A DNA stretch of 64,000 bases from an uncultured Bacilli bacterium (GCA_910585045.1 CAJUCD010000003.1:85330-149329), one strand, 5' to 3'. Counted from the first letter of the stretch, positions 8,663 through 17,311 are shown. Notes: generated by a model from the sequence alone, not told the origin. Made by a program: numbers and translations.

Positions 8663-9100
8663 ATGAATAAGGATGAATATCAAAAGCTAGTAAAAAAATA
8701 TGAGCCAAGAGAAGATAAACTTCATAATACTATTTATGCTTTTCTAATTGGGGGAACTGTAGGTTTTATTGTAGAAGGTTTAATTGTAGTATTGATGAAT
8801 TTATATAATCTTAGTCGAGTTGTAGCAAGTACTTGGACTTGCTTAGTTGTAATATTTATGGCTTCTTTATTTACAGCACTTAATTTTTTTGATAATTGGA
8901 TGACAAAAGCCAAGGCAGGGTTATTACTACCAACTACAGGTTTTGCTCATTCTGTTACTAGTAGTGCACTTGATTATAAAAAAGAGGGTTTAATAACAGG
9001 ACTAGGTTCAAATTTCTTTAAATTAGCTGGAAGTGTAATTTTATATGGAATTTTAGCGGCATTTGTAATGGTGATTGTGAAGGTGATAATTCATGGCTAG
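8663..9100 (+). CDS. spoVAC: Stage V sporulation protein AC
   Basis: A 145-residue integral membrane protein with about four helices. It has the typical SpoVAC start (a charged N-terminus, then LHNTIYAFLIGGTVGFIVEGL) and the conserved KAKAGLLLPTTGFAHSVTSSALDYKKEG region (residues about 75-105). In Bacillus subtilis SpoVAC forms the mechanosensitive channel that moves dipicolinic acid across the inner spore membrane. A GGAGG site precedes the ATG. Its end overlaps spoVAD by 8 bases. Confidence 0.93.
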   Translation: MNKDEYQKLVKKYEPREDKLHNTIYAFLIGGTVGFIVEGLIVVLMNLYNLSRVVASTWTCLVVIFMASLFTALNFFDNWMTKAKAGLLLPTTGFAHSVTSSALDYKKEGLITGLGSNFFKLAGSVILYGILAAFVMVIVKVIIHG

Positions 9101-10067
9101 TAAAAGATTTAATAATGTGTATATTAAAGATAATTTTTCAGTAGTAGGTCCATTAGAAAAAGATGGTTTACTTAAAAATTATGATTTAGTTATGGATGAT
9201 TATTATTATGGCGAAAAAACTTTTGAACAAGCAGAAATAAAAATGCAAAAAGTTGTAGTAGATAATTTGCTTGCACATAATAAGTTGACTGATAGTAAAA
9301 TCGATGCTTTAATAGGTGGAGATTTAGTAAACCAAATAAGTATTTCTAGTTATAATGCTGCTAAATATAGAATACCTTATTTGGGTGTTTATAGCGCTTG
9401 TGCAAGTTATGCTGAAGAATTAATTATTGGAGCAGCATTAATAAGTGGAAAATTAGCTAAAAATATAGTTTGTGTTACTAGTAGTCATAACTTAAATGCG
9501 GAACGTCAATTTAGATATCCAGTAGAGTATGGAGCTGTAAAAAAACATACGACAACGTTTACTACTACTGCAGCTATAGCAACTTTACTTACTAGTGATA
9601 TGACAAGTATTAAACTTGAAAGTGCAACTATTGGTAAAGTTATTGATATGGGAGTAAAAGATACAAATAATATGGGAGCGGTAATGGCTCCAGCAGCTGC
9701 AGATGTGCTTAATACTCATTTGTTGGAAATGAAAAGAAATATTAATTATTATGATATTATTTTAACTGGGGATTTAGGTAGAGTAGGAAAAGAAATATTT
9801 ACAGAAATGTTAGATAAAGTATATAATTTAAGAATAAAAAAATATATGGATGCAGGTTGTGAGATTTATACTAATAATCAAGAAACATATGCAGGAGCAA
9901 GTGGACCTGTTGCGTTACCATTAGTTTTATTTGAAAAAGTACTATCTTGTAAAAAATATAAGAAAATATTAGTTATTGCTACAGGTTCATTACAATCAGT
10001 TCAACTAGCTAATCAAAAGTTAGGTATACCTGGTATAGCACATGCAATAAGTTTGGAGGTTATGTAA
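9093..10067 (+). CDS. spoVAD: Stage V sporulation protein AD
   Basis: A 324-residue protein with the thiolase-like fold of SpoVAD. Recognisable stretches are NVYIKDNFSVVGPLEKDG, the ACASYAEELIIGAALI core (which keeps the nucleophile-like cysteine), SSHNLNAERQFRYPVEYG and AGASGPVALPLV. SpoVAD binds dipicolinic acid and works with SpoVAC and SpoVAE during loading of the spore core. The ATG overlaps the end of spoVAC; the gene ends one base before spoVAE. Confidence 0.95.
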   Translation: MASKRFNNVYIKDNFSVVGPLEKDGLLKNYDLVMDDYYYGEKTFEQAEIKMQKVVVDNLLAHNKLTDSKIDALIGGDLVNQISISSYNAAKYRIPYLGVYSACASYAEELIIGAALISGKLAKNIVCVTSSHNLNAERQFRYPVEYGAVKKHTTTFTTTAAIATLLTSDMTSIKLESATIGKVIDMGVKDTNNMGAVMAPAAADVLNTHLLEMKRNINYYDIILTGDLGRVGKEIFTEMLDKVYNLRIKKYMDAGCEIYTNNQETYAGASGPVALPLVLFEKVLSCKKYKKILVIATGSLQSVQLANQKLGIPGIAHAISLEVM

Positions 10068-10068
10068 T

Positions 10069-10419
10069 ATGACATTTATTTGGGCTTTTATTGTAGCTGG
10101 ATTATTTTGTGTAGTAGGTCAGATTATACTGGATAATACAAAATTAACACCAGGTCATGTTACGACAATTTTTACAGTTTTAGGAGCAATTTTAGGTTTT
10201 TTTGGGATTTATGATAAACTGATAGAACTTGCTGGTGGTGGAGCTTCAACTATTATTTCTAATTTTGGTTATTTATTGTATACGGGGGCTTATGAAGGTT
10301 ATCAAAGTGCTGGCATACTTGGAATATTTACTGGAATGCTAACTAAAGGAGGAGCTGCTATAGTAGGAGCTATAGTATTTGCAGCTTTCTTAACATTATT
10401 TTTTAAACCAAAGGACTAA
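10069..10419 (+). CDS. spoVAE: Stage V sporulation protein AE (SpoVAEb type)
   Basis: A 116-residue, almost entirely hydrophobic protein with three or four helices and the conserved start FIWAFIVAGLFCVVGQIILD followed by LTPGHVT and the segment GASTIISNFGYLL. It is the third member of the C-D-Eb set, the part of the seven-gene Bacillus spoVA operon most often kept in other spore formers. GGAGG lies just before the ATG and a strong terminator follows. Confidence 0.95.
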   Translation: MTFIWAFIVAGLFCVVGQIILDNTKLTPGHVTTIFTVLGAILGFFGIYDKLIELAGGGASTIISNFGYLLYTGAYEGYQSAGILGIFTGMLTKGGAAIVGAIVFAAFLTLFFKPKD

Positions 10420-10431
10420 AAGTCCTTTTTA
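10411..10431 (+). terminator. Intrinsic terminator of the spoVA operon
   Basis: AAGGACT and AGTCCTT form a perfect 7-bp stem around AAA, followed by T residues. It overlaps the end of spoVAE. Confidence 0.88.
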
Positions 10432-10477
10432 TTTTGTTTAAATTTTGATATAATCATAATAAGTAAGAAGGGATATC

Positions 10478-11437
10478 ATGGCTAAGAATAAAATAAAAAT
10501 TAAAAATATGAAATTGGAACAAAATGAACTTTCAGCAACAACTATAGGAGTATTTGAAAACCGAAAAAAAAGTTCTATAGGAGTTTTTGTTTTGTTAGGA
10601 ATATTTGTAGCAGTAGTTTTTTATTTGCCAGAAGTTACAGAGTTTATAGATGCTTATTTGAATCCAGTGATTGCAACACCGCCAAGTACTTCTAAACCAA
10701 ATGAACCAGTACTTCCGCCTTCAACTGATGATGAACCAAATTATAATAATGAGTTTTATACTTTAAGCGCTGATTTGAAGATTGAACGTGAAGATATTGT
10801 TGTAAGTCAGTTTGTGGTAGATAATCTTACAAATAAAATAAATTTTGTTGTAACTAATGCCCTTAATAAACATCAATCTATGGAAGCTCTTAATTATTAT
10901 TTGGAACTTTATAGTGAAGAACAAACATTATTGGAACGTGTTAAAATAACTGGTGATAAATTGCTCGCTAGTGGTGCTTTTGTAAGTTATACTAAAAATA
11001 TTTTAGCTAATTCTGCTAGTAGTGTTACTAAAGTTGCTTTAGTAAAAAAGAATTTAACTGATTATCCTGCTTTTGATTTAAAAAGTGATGATACAGGTAT
11101 GGGTACTTTGGTATGTTCTAATAATCATGAGAAAGTTACTTATAAATTTAAAGATAGTTTATTGAAAGAGGTTGTTAGTGAGGTTTCTTATTTGAGTACA
11201 GATGCCAATTATATGGATAATTTTTTAGAAAATAAAAATTTGTCTAATTCTTATAATAATCAAGATGGAATTGTTTCTATTTATATGGATTATGAAAGTG
11301 GATATAAAGTTACTACCAATGTTAATTTAAGTGAAGCAGGAAGGCTATATATTTATAGTGCAGATACATTTAAATTAGATACAGCACCTAATGTGGTTAA
11401 TTTTGAAATGGAAGCTCAAGGATTTAGTTGCGAATAA
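10478..11437 (+). CDS. Membrane-anchored protein of unknown function
   Basis: A 319-residue protein I do not recognise. The cytoplasmic N-terminus is about 35 residues and basic, one membrane helix follows (SSIGVFVLLGIFVAVVFYLP, residues about 33-52), then a proline/serine-rich linker (PPSTSKPNEPVLPPSTDDEP) and an extracytoplasmic domain of about 220 residues rich in beta-strand-like segments. It lies between the spoVA operon and scpA with only 29 bases before scpA, so it may be read into scpAB. A role in the envelope or during sporulation is only a guess from position. Confidence 0.75.
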   Translation: MAKNKIKIKNMKLEQNELSATTIGVFENRKKSSIGVFVLLGIFVAVVFYLPEVTEFIDAYLNPVIATPPSTSKPNEPVLPPSTDDEPNYNNEFYTLSADLKIEREDIVVSQFVVDNLTNKINFVVTNALNKHQSMEALNYYLELYSEEQTLLERVKITGDKLLASGAFVSYTKNILANSASSVTKVALVKKNLTDYPAFDLKSDDTGMGTLVCSNNHEKVTYKFKDSLLKEVVSEVSYLSTDANYMDNFLENKNLSNSYNNQDGIVSIYMDYESGYKVTTNVNLSEAGRLYIYSADTFKLDTAPNVVNFEMEAQGFSCE

Positions 11438-11466
11438 AGAAGTACAAGAAGTGAGGAAGTGATTTC

Positions 11467-12204
11467 ATGGAAGACTATAAATTTTGTATAAATGATTTTG
11501 AAGGTCCTTTAGACCTTCTTTTGCATCTTGTTAAAACATCAAAGATGGATATTTATGAAATTGATATTAGAATTATTATTGAAGAATATTTGAGTTTTAT
11601 TGAAAGCGAGAAGAATAAAAATATTGATATTGCTAGCTCTTATTTAGTGATGGCTGCAGAATTAATTCATTTAAAAAGTAAGATGCTTATTAATGATAAA
11701 GAAGTGGATGAAAGTAATAATGATGAGTTCCATATTGATTCAGAAGAAGATTTAAAAAGAAAAATAATTGAATATGAGAAGTATAAGAAAATATCTGAAA
11801 CTTTAGAAGAATTGGAAAGTAAAAGAAATAATTTTTATACTAAAAGTCCTATGAAATTAGATGATTTGGCTGAAAAACAAAAAATAAACTTTGGAGAGTT
11901 ATCTTTGGATGATTTGGTTAAGGCTTTACAAAATTTTAAAGCGAGAGAAAAATATCTCAAACCTTTAAGTACAAAGGTTACTAAAAGAGAATATAGTATT
12001 GAAAAAAGAATTGATGATATTAGAAAAATTTTGCAAGTTAGAGATAAATTAGAATTTTTAGAATTATTTAATGAAGAAAATAAAGATTTTTTAATAGTTA
12101 CATTTTTATCAGTGCTTACTATGAGTAAAACTGGAGAAATAGAGCTTAGTCAGGAAGAAAATTTTAAACCTATTATGATTGAAAGGAGGAATATTAGTGA
12201 ATAA
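11467..12204 (+). CDS. scpA: Segregation and condensation protein A
   Basis: A 245-residue kleisin subunit of the SMC-ScpAB complex, which organises chromosomes. The hallmark N-terminus (FEGPLDLLLHLVKTSKMDIYEIDI) binds the SMC neck, the middle is charged and helical, and the C-terminal winged helix that contacts the SMC head ends with FLSVLTMSKTGEIELSQEENF. GTGAGGAAGTGATT precedes the ATG. The stop overlaps the start of scpB by 8 bases, which is the usual coupled arrangement. Confidence 0.97.
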   Translation: MEDYKFCINDFEGPLDLLLHLVKTSKMDIYEIDIRIIIEEYLSFIESEKNKNIDIASSYLVMAAELIHLKSKMLINDKEVDESNNDEFHIDSEEDLKRKIIEYEKYKKISETLEELESKRNNFYTKSPMKLDDLAEKQKINFGELSLDDLVKALQNFKAREKYLKPLSTKVTKREYSIEKRIDDIRKILQVRDKLEFLELFNEENKDFLIVTFLSVLTMSKTGEIELSQEENFKPIMIERRNISE

Positions 12205-12772
12205 ATTAGGAGTATTAGAAGGTATTTTATTTGTAGTAGGAGATGAAGGAATAACTTTAAATAATTTGTGTGAAATTTTAGAAATAGAAATGGAAGAAGC
12301 AAAAGAACTACTATTGGAATTAAAAAATAGTTATGAAAGTGATAATCGAGGCATTAGGATAAGCTATTTAGGGGATGCTTTTAAACTTACAACTAAAGAA
12401 GAACATAAAGAATATTATCAGAAACTTATTGAAAATCCAGAAACTAATACTTTGTCGCCGTCTACTTTAGAAGTTTTAGCAATTATTGCTTATAATCAGC
12501 CTTTAACTAGAGTAGAAATTGATGAAATGCGTGGTGTAAGTAGTTCACATATTATTAGAAAACTAGTGGCAAAAGGGCTTGTTAAAGAAGCAGGAAAGTC
12601 AAAAATGCCTGGAAGACCAAATTTATATAGAACAACACATGAGTTTTTAGATGCTTTTGGATTAGCTAGTTTAAGTGAATTGCCAGAATTGGAAGAAAAT
12701 ACAACTGTTGAAGAAGAAACAGAGTTATTTACTTCTATTTATAAAGAGGATAGTAATGAAGTGGGAATTTAG
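12197..12772 (+). CDS. scpB: Segregation and condensation protein B
   Basis: A 191-residue partner of ScpA with two winged-helix domains; the conserved second-domain stretch LEVLAIIAYNQPLTRVEIDE is intact, as is GRPNLYRTTHEFLDAFGL. The GTG at 12197 is chosen over a TTG six codons earlier because GAAAGGAGG ends seven bases before it and the protein then starts at the usual residue. It overlaps scpA upstream and the next gene downstream. Confidence 0.96.
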   Translation: MNKLGVLEGILFVVGDEGITLNNLCEILEIEMEEAKELLLELKNSYESDNRGIRISYLGDAFKLTTKEEHKEYYQKLIENPETNTLSPSTLEVLAIIAYNQPLTRVEIDEMRGVSSSHIIRKLVAKGLVKEAGKSKMPGRPNLYRTTHEFLDAFGLASLSELPELEENTTVEEETELFTSIYKEDSNEVGI

Positions 12773-13373
12773 TAGAGATTTGGTAAAAGGGAATTTTAAT
12801 GATTATGAAGATATTTCTTTAACTAATGTAATGTTTTTTAAAGAAGAGGTTGCTAATAAAACAGTGAAGTTTGAAACATTTAGAGAAGTATGTTTTAAAA
12901 ACTGTAAATTTAGTAAGGTTTCATTTGATAATAATTTTATGGGAAAAGTGCAATTTCTTAATTGTGAATTTATTGGTGTTAGTTTTGTAGAATCTAATTT
13001 AAGTAAAGTAATGTTTAGTAATTGTAAATTTACAGATGTTAGTTTTTTTGAATCTACGTTAAGCGATATAGAAATAATAGAATCTTTAATGCAATATTCT
13101 AAGATTGAGAATTCTACGTTAAAAGATGCTAAGTTAGATGATGTAAGATTAAATGAGAATATTCATAGACATAATAAATATCATAATGTTATTTTTTATA
13201 AATGCGAACTTGTAGCTGAAAATTTTATTGATACTAAATTTGGTGATTGTGATTTAAAAACTAGTTCATTTAAAGGAGTAAATATTAATTTGGATGATTT
13301 AATAACTTCAAAATTATCTATGTTAAATATTATTGAAATTTTAAGTGATAAGGGTATATTAATTGAAGACTAA
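12756..13373 (+). CDS. Pentapeptide-repeat-like protein
   Basis: A 205-residue protein built of imperfect pentapeptide units: the pattern C/N-F at five-residue spacing is clear in VCFKNCKFSKVSFDNNFMG, LNCEFIGVSF and FSNCKFTDVSFFES. Such repeats fold as a right-handed square beta-helix. Some relatives (Qnr, MfpA) mimic DNA and protect gyrase; that role cannot be inferred here. The ATG at 12756 follows AAAGAGGA and overlaps the end of scpB by 17 bases, so it is translationally coupled to scpB. Confidence 0.78.
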   Translation: MKWEFSRDLVKGNFNDYEDISLTNVMFFKEEVANKTVKFETFREVCFKNCKFSKVSFDNNFMGKVQFLNCEFIGVSFVESNLSKVMFSNCKFTDVSFFESTLSDIEIIESLMQYSKIENSTLKDAKLDDVRLNENIHRHNKYHNVIFYKCELVAENFIDTKFGDCDLKTSSFKGVNINLDDLITSKLSMLNIIEILSDKGILIED

Positions 13374-13404
13374 TTAAAAAAATATTTTAAGATGTTAAAA
13401 AATG

Positions 13405-13413
13405 TGTTATAAT
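13405..13413 (+). promoter_or_regulatory. Extended -10 element of tRNA-Leu
   Basis: TGTTATAAT is a TGn extended -10 ending 14 bases before the tRNA. No good -35 is seen. Confidence 0.6.
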
Positions 13414-13426
13414 ATTTTTGTTAGTT

Positions 13427-13512
13427 GCTTGTGTGGCGGAATGGTAGACGCACCAGACTCAAAATCTGGCGAGGTCAAACTCGTGTGGGTTCAAGTCCCA
13501 CCACAAGCACCA
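13427..13512 (+). tRNA. tRNA-Leu (CAA)
   Basis: An 86-nt class II tRNA with a long variable arm, encoded CCA and anticodon loop CTCAAAA (CAA, reading UUG) closed by CCAGA/TCTGG. The T arm is GGGTTCAAGTCCC. Its 3' end forms the left half of a 13-bp direct repeat that bounds the following island. Confidence 0.97.
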
Positions 13513-13520
13513 GATTGATA
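13508..13520 (+). repeat. Left copy of island-flanking direct repeat (att-like)
   Basis: CACCAGATTGATA starts within the last five bases of tRNA-Leu. An identical copy lies at 16025-16037. Everything between the copies is mobile or phage-like debris. The length is short for an attachment site, so this is a hypothesis. Confidence 0.5.
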
Positions 13521-14714
13521 TGAAATGGCTTCGAAAAGTTAGAAAAAGAATGTATAATAAAAATATATTCTTAAACTTGGAAGGAGTCATTTTTTAATGA
13601 AAAAAACGATAGAAGAAAAACTTGAAATGTGTAAAGAACATGTAGTAGAGGGAAAGTCATTATCACACATATGTGAATTACACAATACAAGAAACATAGA
13701 TGATTTAAAATATCTAGTTAATTTATATAAAAGATATGGAGAAGAACCATTTTTAAACAGAGAAAGAATGATATATAGAAGAGCAACAAAACTATTAACT
13801 ATAAGCAGAATAAAAAATGGAGACAAGTAAGTTTGGATATCGGATTAATAAATTATAAAACGGCATTAGATTGGGTAAAAAAGTATGATACAGAAGGAGA
13901 ACAATCAATACAAGATACTTATCCTAGAAAAAACTATTTAAATGAAGATGAACGATATAAAAAGATGATAGATAAGAAATTAATGGAAGAAAATGAAAGA
14001 TTAAAAGCAGAGATTGATTTCTTAAAAAAATCGCAGTCCTTAGCAAAAAAACTAGAATAACTAACAACAAAAGAAAAAGTAAAAGTTGTCAATGAGCTAA
14101 GGATAAAGTATGAATTAAAAGTTCTTCTAGAAATGGCAGATATTCCATTGTCAGTATATTATTATCAGTTAAATGCAATAAAAAATAAAGTCAACTATAG
14201 AAGATATAATTCTTATAAAGGTGATTTAGGAGGAGTAAAGGAAAATGTTTTAAATCAAGATTTCAAGGCAACAAAACCTTATGAAAAAGCAGGAACAGAT
14301 GCAAAATTAGAAAAAGTATTAAACATGATAAAGAAATTAAAAGAAAATCATCAGGAAAATATAAAAGGTATGATAATACAATCAGATCAAGGTGTACAAT
14401 ACCAAAACTCTAGATATTCAGAATTGTTAAATGAATATGAAATAATCCAATCAATGAACAGAAAAGGAAATTGTTTAGATAACTCTCCGACAGAAAATTT
14501 TTTTGGAAGACTAAAAGAAGAAATATGGTATAATAAAGAATATAAATATGAAAACTCTGTGGAATTAATAAAAGAAATTCATAATTATATAAAATATTAT
14601 AATGAAATACGGATAGTGACTAAATTAAAAACAACTCCAATTGATTTTAGGAAAAAATGCTTAAGTGAACTGGGAGTTGCATAAATTTTTTTCTAACTTT
14701 TTGAAGTCGTTTCA
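13521..14714 (+). mobile_element. Decayed IS3-family (IS150-like) insertion sequence
   Basis: The element is bounded by imperfect inverted repeats: 13521-13549 (begins TGAAATGGCTTCGAAAAGTT) and the reverse complement at 14686-14714 (begins TGAAACGACTTCAAAAAGTT). About 25 of 29 positions agree. It is 1194 bp and carries a broken OrfA and an internally deleted OrfB. I find no convincing target-site duplication. Its left end touches the 13-bp repeat after tRNA-Leu. Confidence 0.85.
13597..14684 (+). pseudogene. IS3-family transposase OrfAB remnant
   Basis: Three coding pieces remain. 13597-13830 is the OrfA N-terminus with its HTH (IEEKLEMCKEHVVEGKSLSH). A frameshift near 13825 moves the frame, and 13833-14060 continues OrfA to its leucine-zipper-like end. 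A TAA at 14058-14060 then interrupts the same frame (KLE-stop-LTTKEKVKVV), and 14133-14684 is OrfB. OrfB has lost its HTH_21 region and, by a deletion that joins two copies of the residues GTD (KAGTD/AKLEK), the segment with the first catalytic aspartate. The second aspartate (QSDQGVQY) and the glutamate (SPTENFFGRLK) remain. It cannot be active. Confidence 0.88.
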
Positions 14715-14730
14715 AAAATGGATTTTATTT

Positions 14731-14766
14731 AAAAATGAAACGGAAATTATTCAAAAGTTATTTCAC
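14731..14766 (+). promoter_or_regulatory. Repeated CGGAAATTATTC element before KilA-N gene
   Basis: AACGGAAATTATTCAAAAGT, followed by GATATAAT at 14771-14778, lies just upstream of the KilA-N gene. Related copies are at 15741-15770 and 15909-15933. It may be an operator or iteron shared by this phage-like family. Confidence 0.4.
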
Positions 14767-14811
14767 CTATGATATAATTAATTCAGATACAATGAAGGGG
14801 GAATTTATCAT

Positions 14812-15704
14812 ATGAAAAATAATTTAATCAAAACAGAAATAGATGTTATTAATAATAAAATAAGTGTAATGAGAATAGACGGCATAGATTATATATCTCT
14901 TACAGATTTAGCAAAATATACAAATCCTGAAGATCCATCTGGAGTAATTAGAAATTGGATGTCTAATAAAAATTCTTTTGAATATTATAGTCTTTGGGAA
15001 GAGATTAATAATAGAGATTTTAATTCCGTGGAATCTCACAGAATTAAAATTAATGAAGTTGGGTATAATCGATTTACTATGACACCAAATCGTTGGAAAA
15101 GAGATTTTAATGCAATCGGTATAATACCAAGCAGTGGTAATATAGTCAAGGAACTTTTGCCCACCCAGATATAGCATTCGAATTCGCTAGTTGGTTAAGC
15201 CCAGAGTTCAAATTGTATTTAATAAAAGAATTCGAAAGATTAAAGAAAAATGAGGCTTATCAGGAAAAAATAGAATGGCGTGCTAATAGGTTATTATCTA
15301 AAGCAAATTATATAGTTCATACTGATGCTGTTAAAAATTATATTGTTCCAACATTAACAGAACAGCAAAAGAAGTTTATATATGCAGAAGAAGCTGATGT
15401 GTTAAATGTAGCTTTATTTGGAATGACAGCTAAAGAGTGGAGGAAAAAGAATCCAAAACTTGCTGAAGATGGTAATATAAGAGATTATACAGATTTATTA
15501 CATTTAATAATATTAAACAATTTAGAGAATTCTAATGCTGAATTTATAAAATTGGGGATTGTTCAAAGAGAGAGGCTAATAAAATTAAATGAATCTGCTC
15601 GAAATCAAATGGAAATCTTAAAAAACAATAACGGAATAAAAGAATTAGAAATGTTACAAAATCAAATAAATAATAGTGGGTATTTAATCGATAATAAAAA
15701 TTGA
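14812..15704 (+). pseudogene. KilA-N domain protein, frameshifted
   Basis: The first part (14812-15174, starting MKNNLIKTEIDVINNKI) is the N-terminal half of a KilA-N protein, with YISLTDLAKYTNPEDPSGVI. Near 15150 the frame is lost by an indel: the expected GGTFAHPDIAFEFASWLSPE continues in another frame and runs to 15704 (FKLYLIKEFERLKKNEAYQ...). The intact protein would be about 297 residues. KilA-N proteins are DNA-binding products of phages and mobile elements. Strong GGGGG ribosome-binding site and GATATAAT precede it. Two separate short proteins are possible but unlikely to be functional. Confidence 0.83.
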
Positions 15705-16024
15705 TTTTACTATAATAAATTGAAATAAAAGTTACTAGTGGAAATGAAACGGAAATTATTCGGAAGTTGAAATTTTGATATAGAATTTTGAAAATAAAGA
15801 ATTAAAGGAAAATCAATAATCAATTATAAACACAAATATTATAACACCTTATAAAACCTAAAGACTTACGTTAATAATTTAAAAATTAGCAAGAAATTAT
15901 CCAAACTTAAATCGGAAGTTATTCAAAAATTTCTAAAATGAGAAAATATGATATGGCTATTTAGAGTGACTTTTGATATAATGAAAATGCCAATGGGGAG
16001 AGTTCAAATAAGAGCCTTATAACA
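15705..16024. other. Gene-free tail of the island with two KilA-N upstream elements
   Basis: No gene is seen. The stretch holds two copies of the CGGAAATTATTC-type element (15741-15770, doubled, and 15909-15933) and a possible extended -10 (TTTTGATATAATG near 15973-15985) that once may have served another KilA-N gene. Confidence 0.5.
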
Positions 16025-16037
16025 CACCAGATTGATA
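16025..16037 (+). repeat. Right copy of island-flanking direct repeat (att-like)
   Basis: CACCAGATTGATA is identical to 13508-13520. A terminator that would suit tRNA-Leu starts three bases later, as expected if the island was inserted between the tRNA and its terminator. Confidence 0.5.
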
Positions 16038-16039
16038 GT

Positions 16040-16070
16040 AAACTCGAACTTTTATGTTTCGAGTTTTAAT
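16040..16070 (+). terminator. Intrinsic terminator, probably the displaced tRNA-Leu terminator
   Basis: AAACTCGAA and TTCGAGTTT pair around a short loop, followed by a TTT-rich end. The same hairpin with nearly the same flanks recurs at 18595-18624. Confidence 0.7.
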
Positions 16071-16137
16071 ATGCTTTAAATTATTGTATAATGTATTTGT
16101 AGTAATCAAACTAATTTATTTATTGGGAAGTTTAATT

Positions 16138-16245
16138 AACAAAAAAATATTTAAATTAGAAATTAATGAAAATGATAACAAAATAAAAGTAATAAGAATA
16201 GGATCTAAGGAATATATATCTGTAACTGATTTAGTACAGTTTTAA
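16138..16245 (+). pseudogene. KilA-N domain N-terminal fragment
   Basis: The residues NKKIFKLEINENDNKIKVI and YISVTDLVQF align with residues 3-40 of the KilA-N protein at 14812. The fragment then stops after 35 residues, and nothing recognisable follows. It is a remnant of a second copy. Confidence 0.65.
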
Positions 16246-16746
16246 AACATTTACTAATTTTATTTAGAAAACACTAATGTTGAACTTATTAACGATTGAA
16301 ATACAAAGGTAAAAAATTACGCCAAAAAAACTATATTTTTTTAATATAGCTTTATAATTAACGTAATCATTTTTTAAAATGGTTAACTATTTTAGAGATT
16401 AGTTAAAGTAAATAAAACATGGAATATTATATTTATTCTTTCTCTATATATACTTAAGTTTGTTACTTCTTCAATAAAGTCTTTATATTAATCGTTTTTA
16501 ATATTCCTATGGTTAGACATATTACGATTATTATTACTATTATTAGTATTTTCTTCTTTTGCATCATTACTATTTTCCCTTTATTTTATACTCGATAATA
16601 AATTTAATTCAATTTTATCATAATATTAGAGTATTGATAATTTTTTTTATTAAAAATAAAAAATTGAAAAAATATTATTTATAAAATAAGATTAAATAAA
16701 AGAATATTTTATTGTTATAAATGCTGAATGTTAATAATCATTGCTT
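16246..16746. other. AT-rich gene-free region
   Basis: I see no gene. One extended stem is possible at about 16316-16368: ATTACG pairs with CGTAAT, and inside it CTATATT pairs with AATATAG. The rest is low-complexity AT sequence, probably eroded former coding DNA. Confidence 0.5.
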
Positions 16747-16761
16747 GTAGCAACGAGCTAC
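16747..16761. promoter_or_regulatory. Inverted repeat upstream of Xre regulator
   Basis: GTAGC-AACGA-GCTAC is a perfect 5-bp inverted repeat 40 bases before the regulator start. It could be an autoregulatory operator. Confidence 0.35.
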
Positions 16762-16801
16762 TTTGCATATAATAGGCAGTAAAGAAAGGAGTTGTTCTAA
16801 A

Positions 16802-17311
16802 ATGCTTAAAGAAAACATTAAAACAATAAGGAAATCAAGAGGTCTTTCTCAAGAGGAGCTTGCTATTAAAGTAAATGTAGTAAGACAAACTATTTCTAAG
16901 TGGGAGCAAGGATTATCTGTTCCTGATTCAGAAATGTTAATTAGAATATCAGAAGTTCTTGAAATACCAGTAAGTACTTTGCTGGGAGAGAATATTTCTG
17001 AATTTAAAAAAGATGATTTAAAAGTAATTTCTGATAAATTAGAGATTATAAATTTACAACTTTTACAAAGAAAACTTGCAAGAAGAAAAATAATTCATTT
17101 GACATTAATTTTTATATGTATAAGTGTAATAGTGATTGGCTGTTGTTTATTTTTGTTACATAGTTCTTATTTAAATTGGAATTATGATGATCCTGAAAAG
17201 AGTGTTTTGGGAGTGTTTTTTCATTCGTTTGAATGGCTATTTGTAAGAATAGCACCTATAATTGTTATCATATCATTAGTGGGAATAATGTTGACTCGAA
17301 ATAAAGATTAG
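16802..17311 (+). CDS. Xre-family regulator with C-terminal membrane helices
   Basis: A 169-residue protein. Residues 1-63 form an HTH_3 domain (LKENIKTIRKSRGLSQEELAIKVN...VVRQTISKWEQGLSVP). After a charged linker come two hydrophobic helices (IHLTLIFICISVIVIGCCLF and RIAPIIVIISLVGIML), which would tether the DNA-binding domain to the membrane. The ATG at 16802 follows AAAGAAAGGAG; the in-frame TTG 13 codons upstream would precede that site and is rejected. It is monocistronic. Such membrane-bound Xre proteins are common in Bacillota; the target genes are unknown. Confidence 0.85.
   Translation: MLKENIKTIRKSRGLSQEELAIKVNVVRQTISKWEQGLSVPDSEMLIRISEVLEIPVSTLLGENISEFKKDDLKVISDKLEIINLQLLQRKLARRKIIHLTLIFICISVIVIGCCLFLLHSSYLNWNYDDPEKSVLGVFFHSFEWLFVRIAPIIVIISLVGIMLTRNKD

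Noticed and set aside
13517..14718. Target-site duplication around the IS3-family remnant
   Set aside because: The 3-5 bases on either side (GATA versus AAAA) do not match, so no duplication can be claimed.
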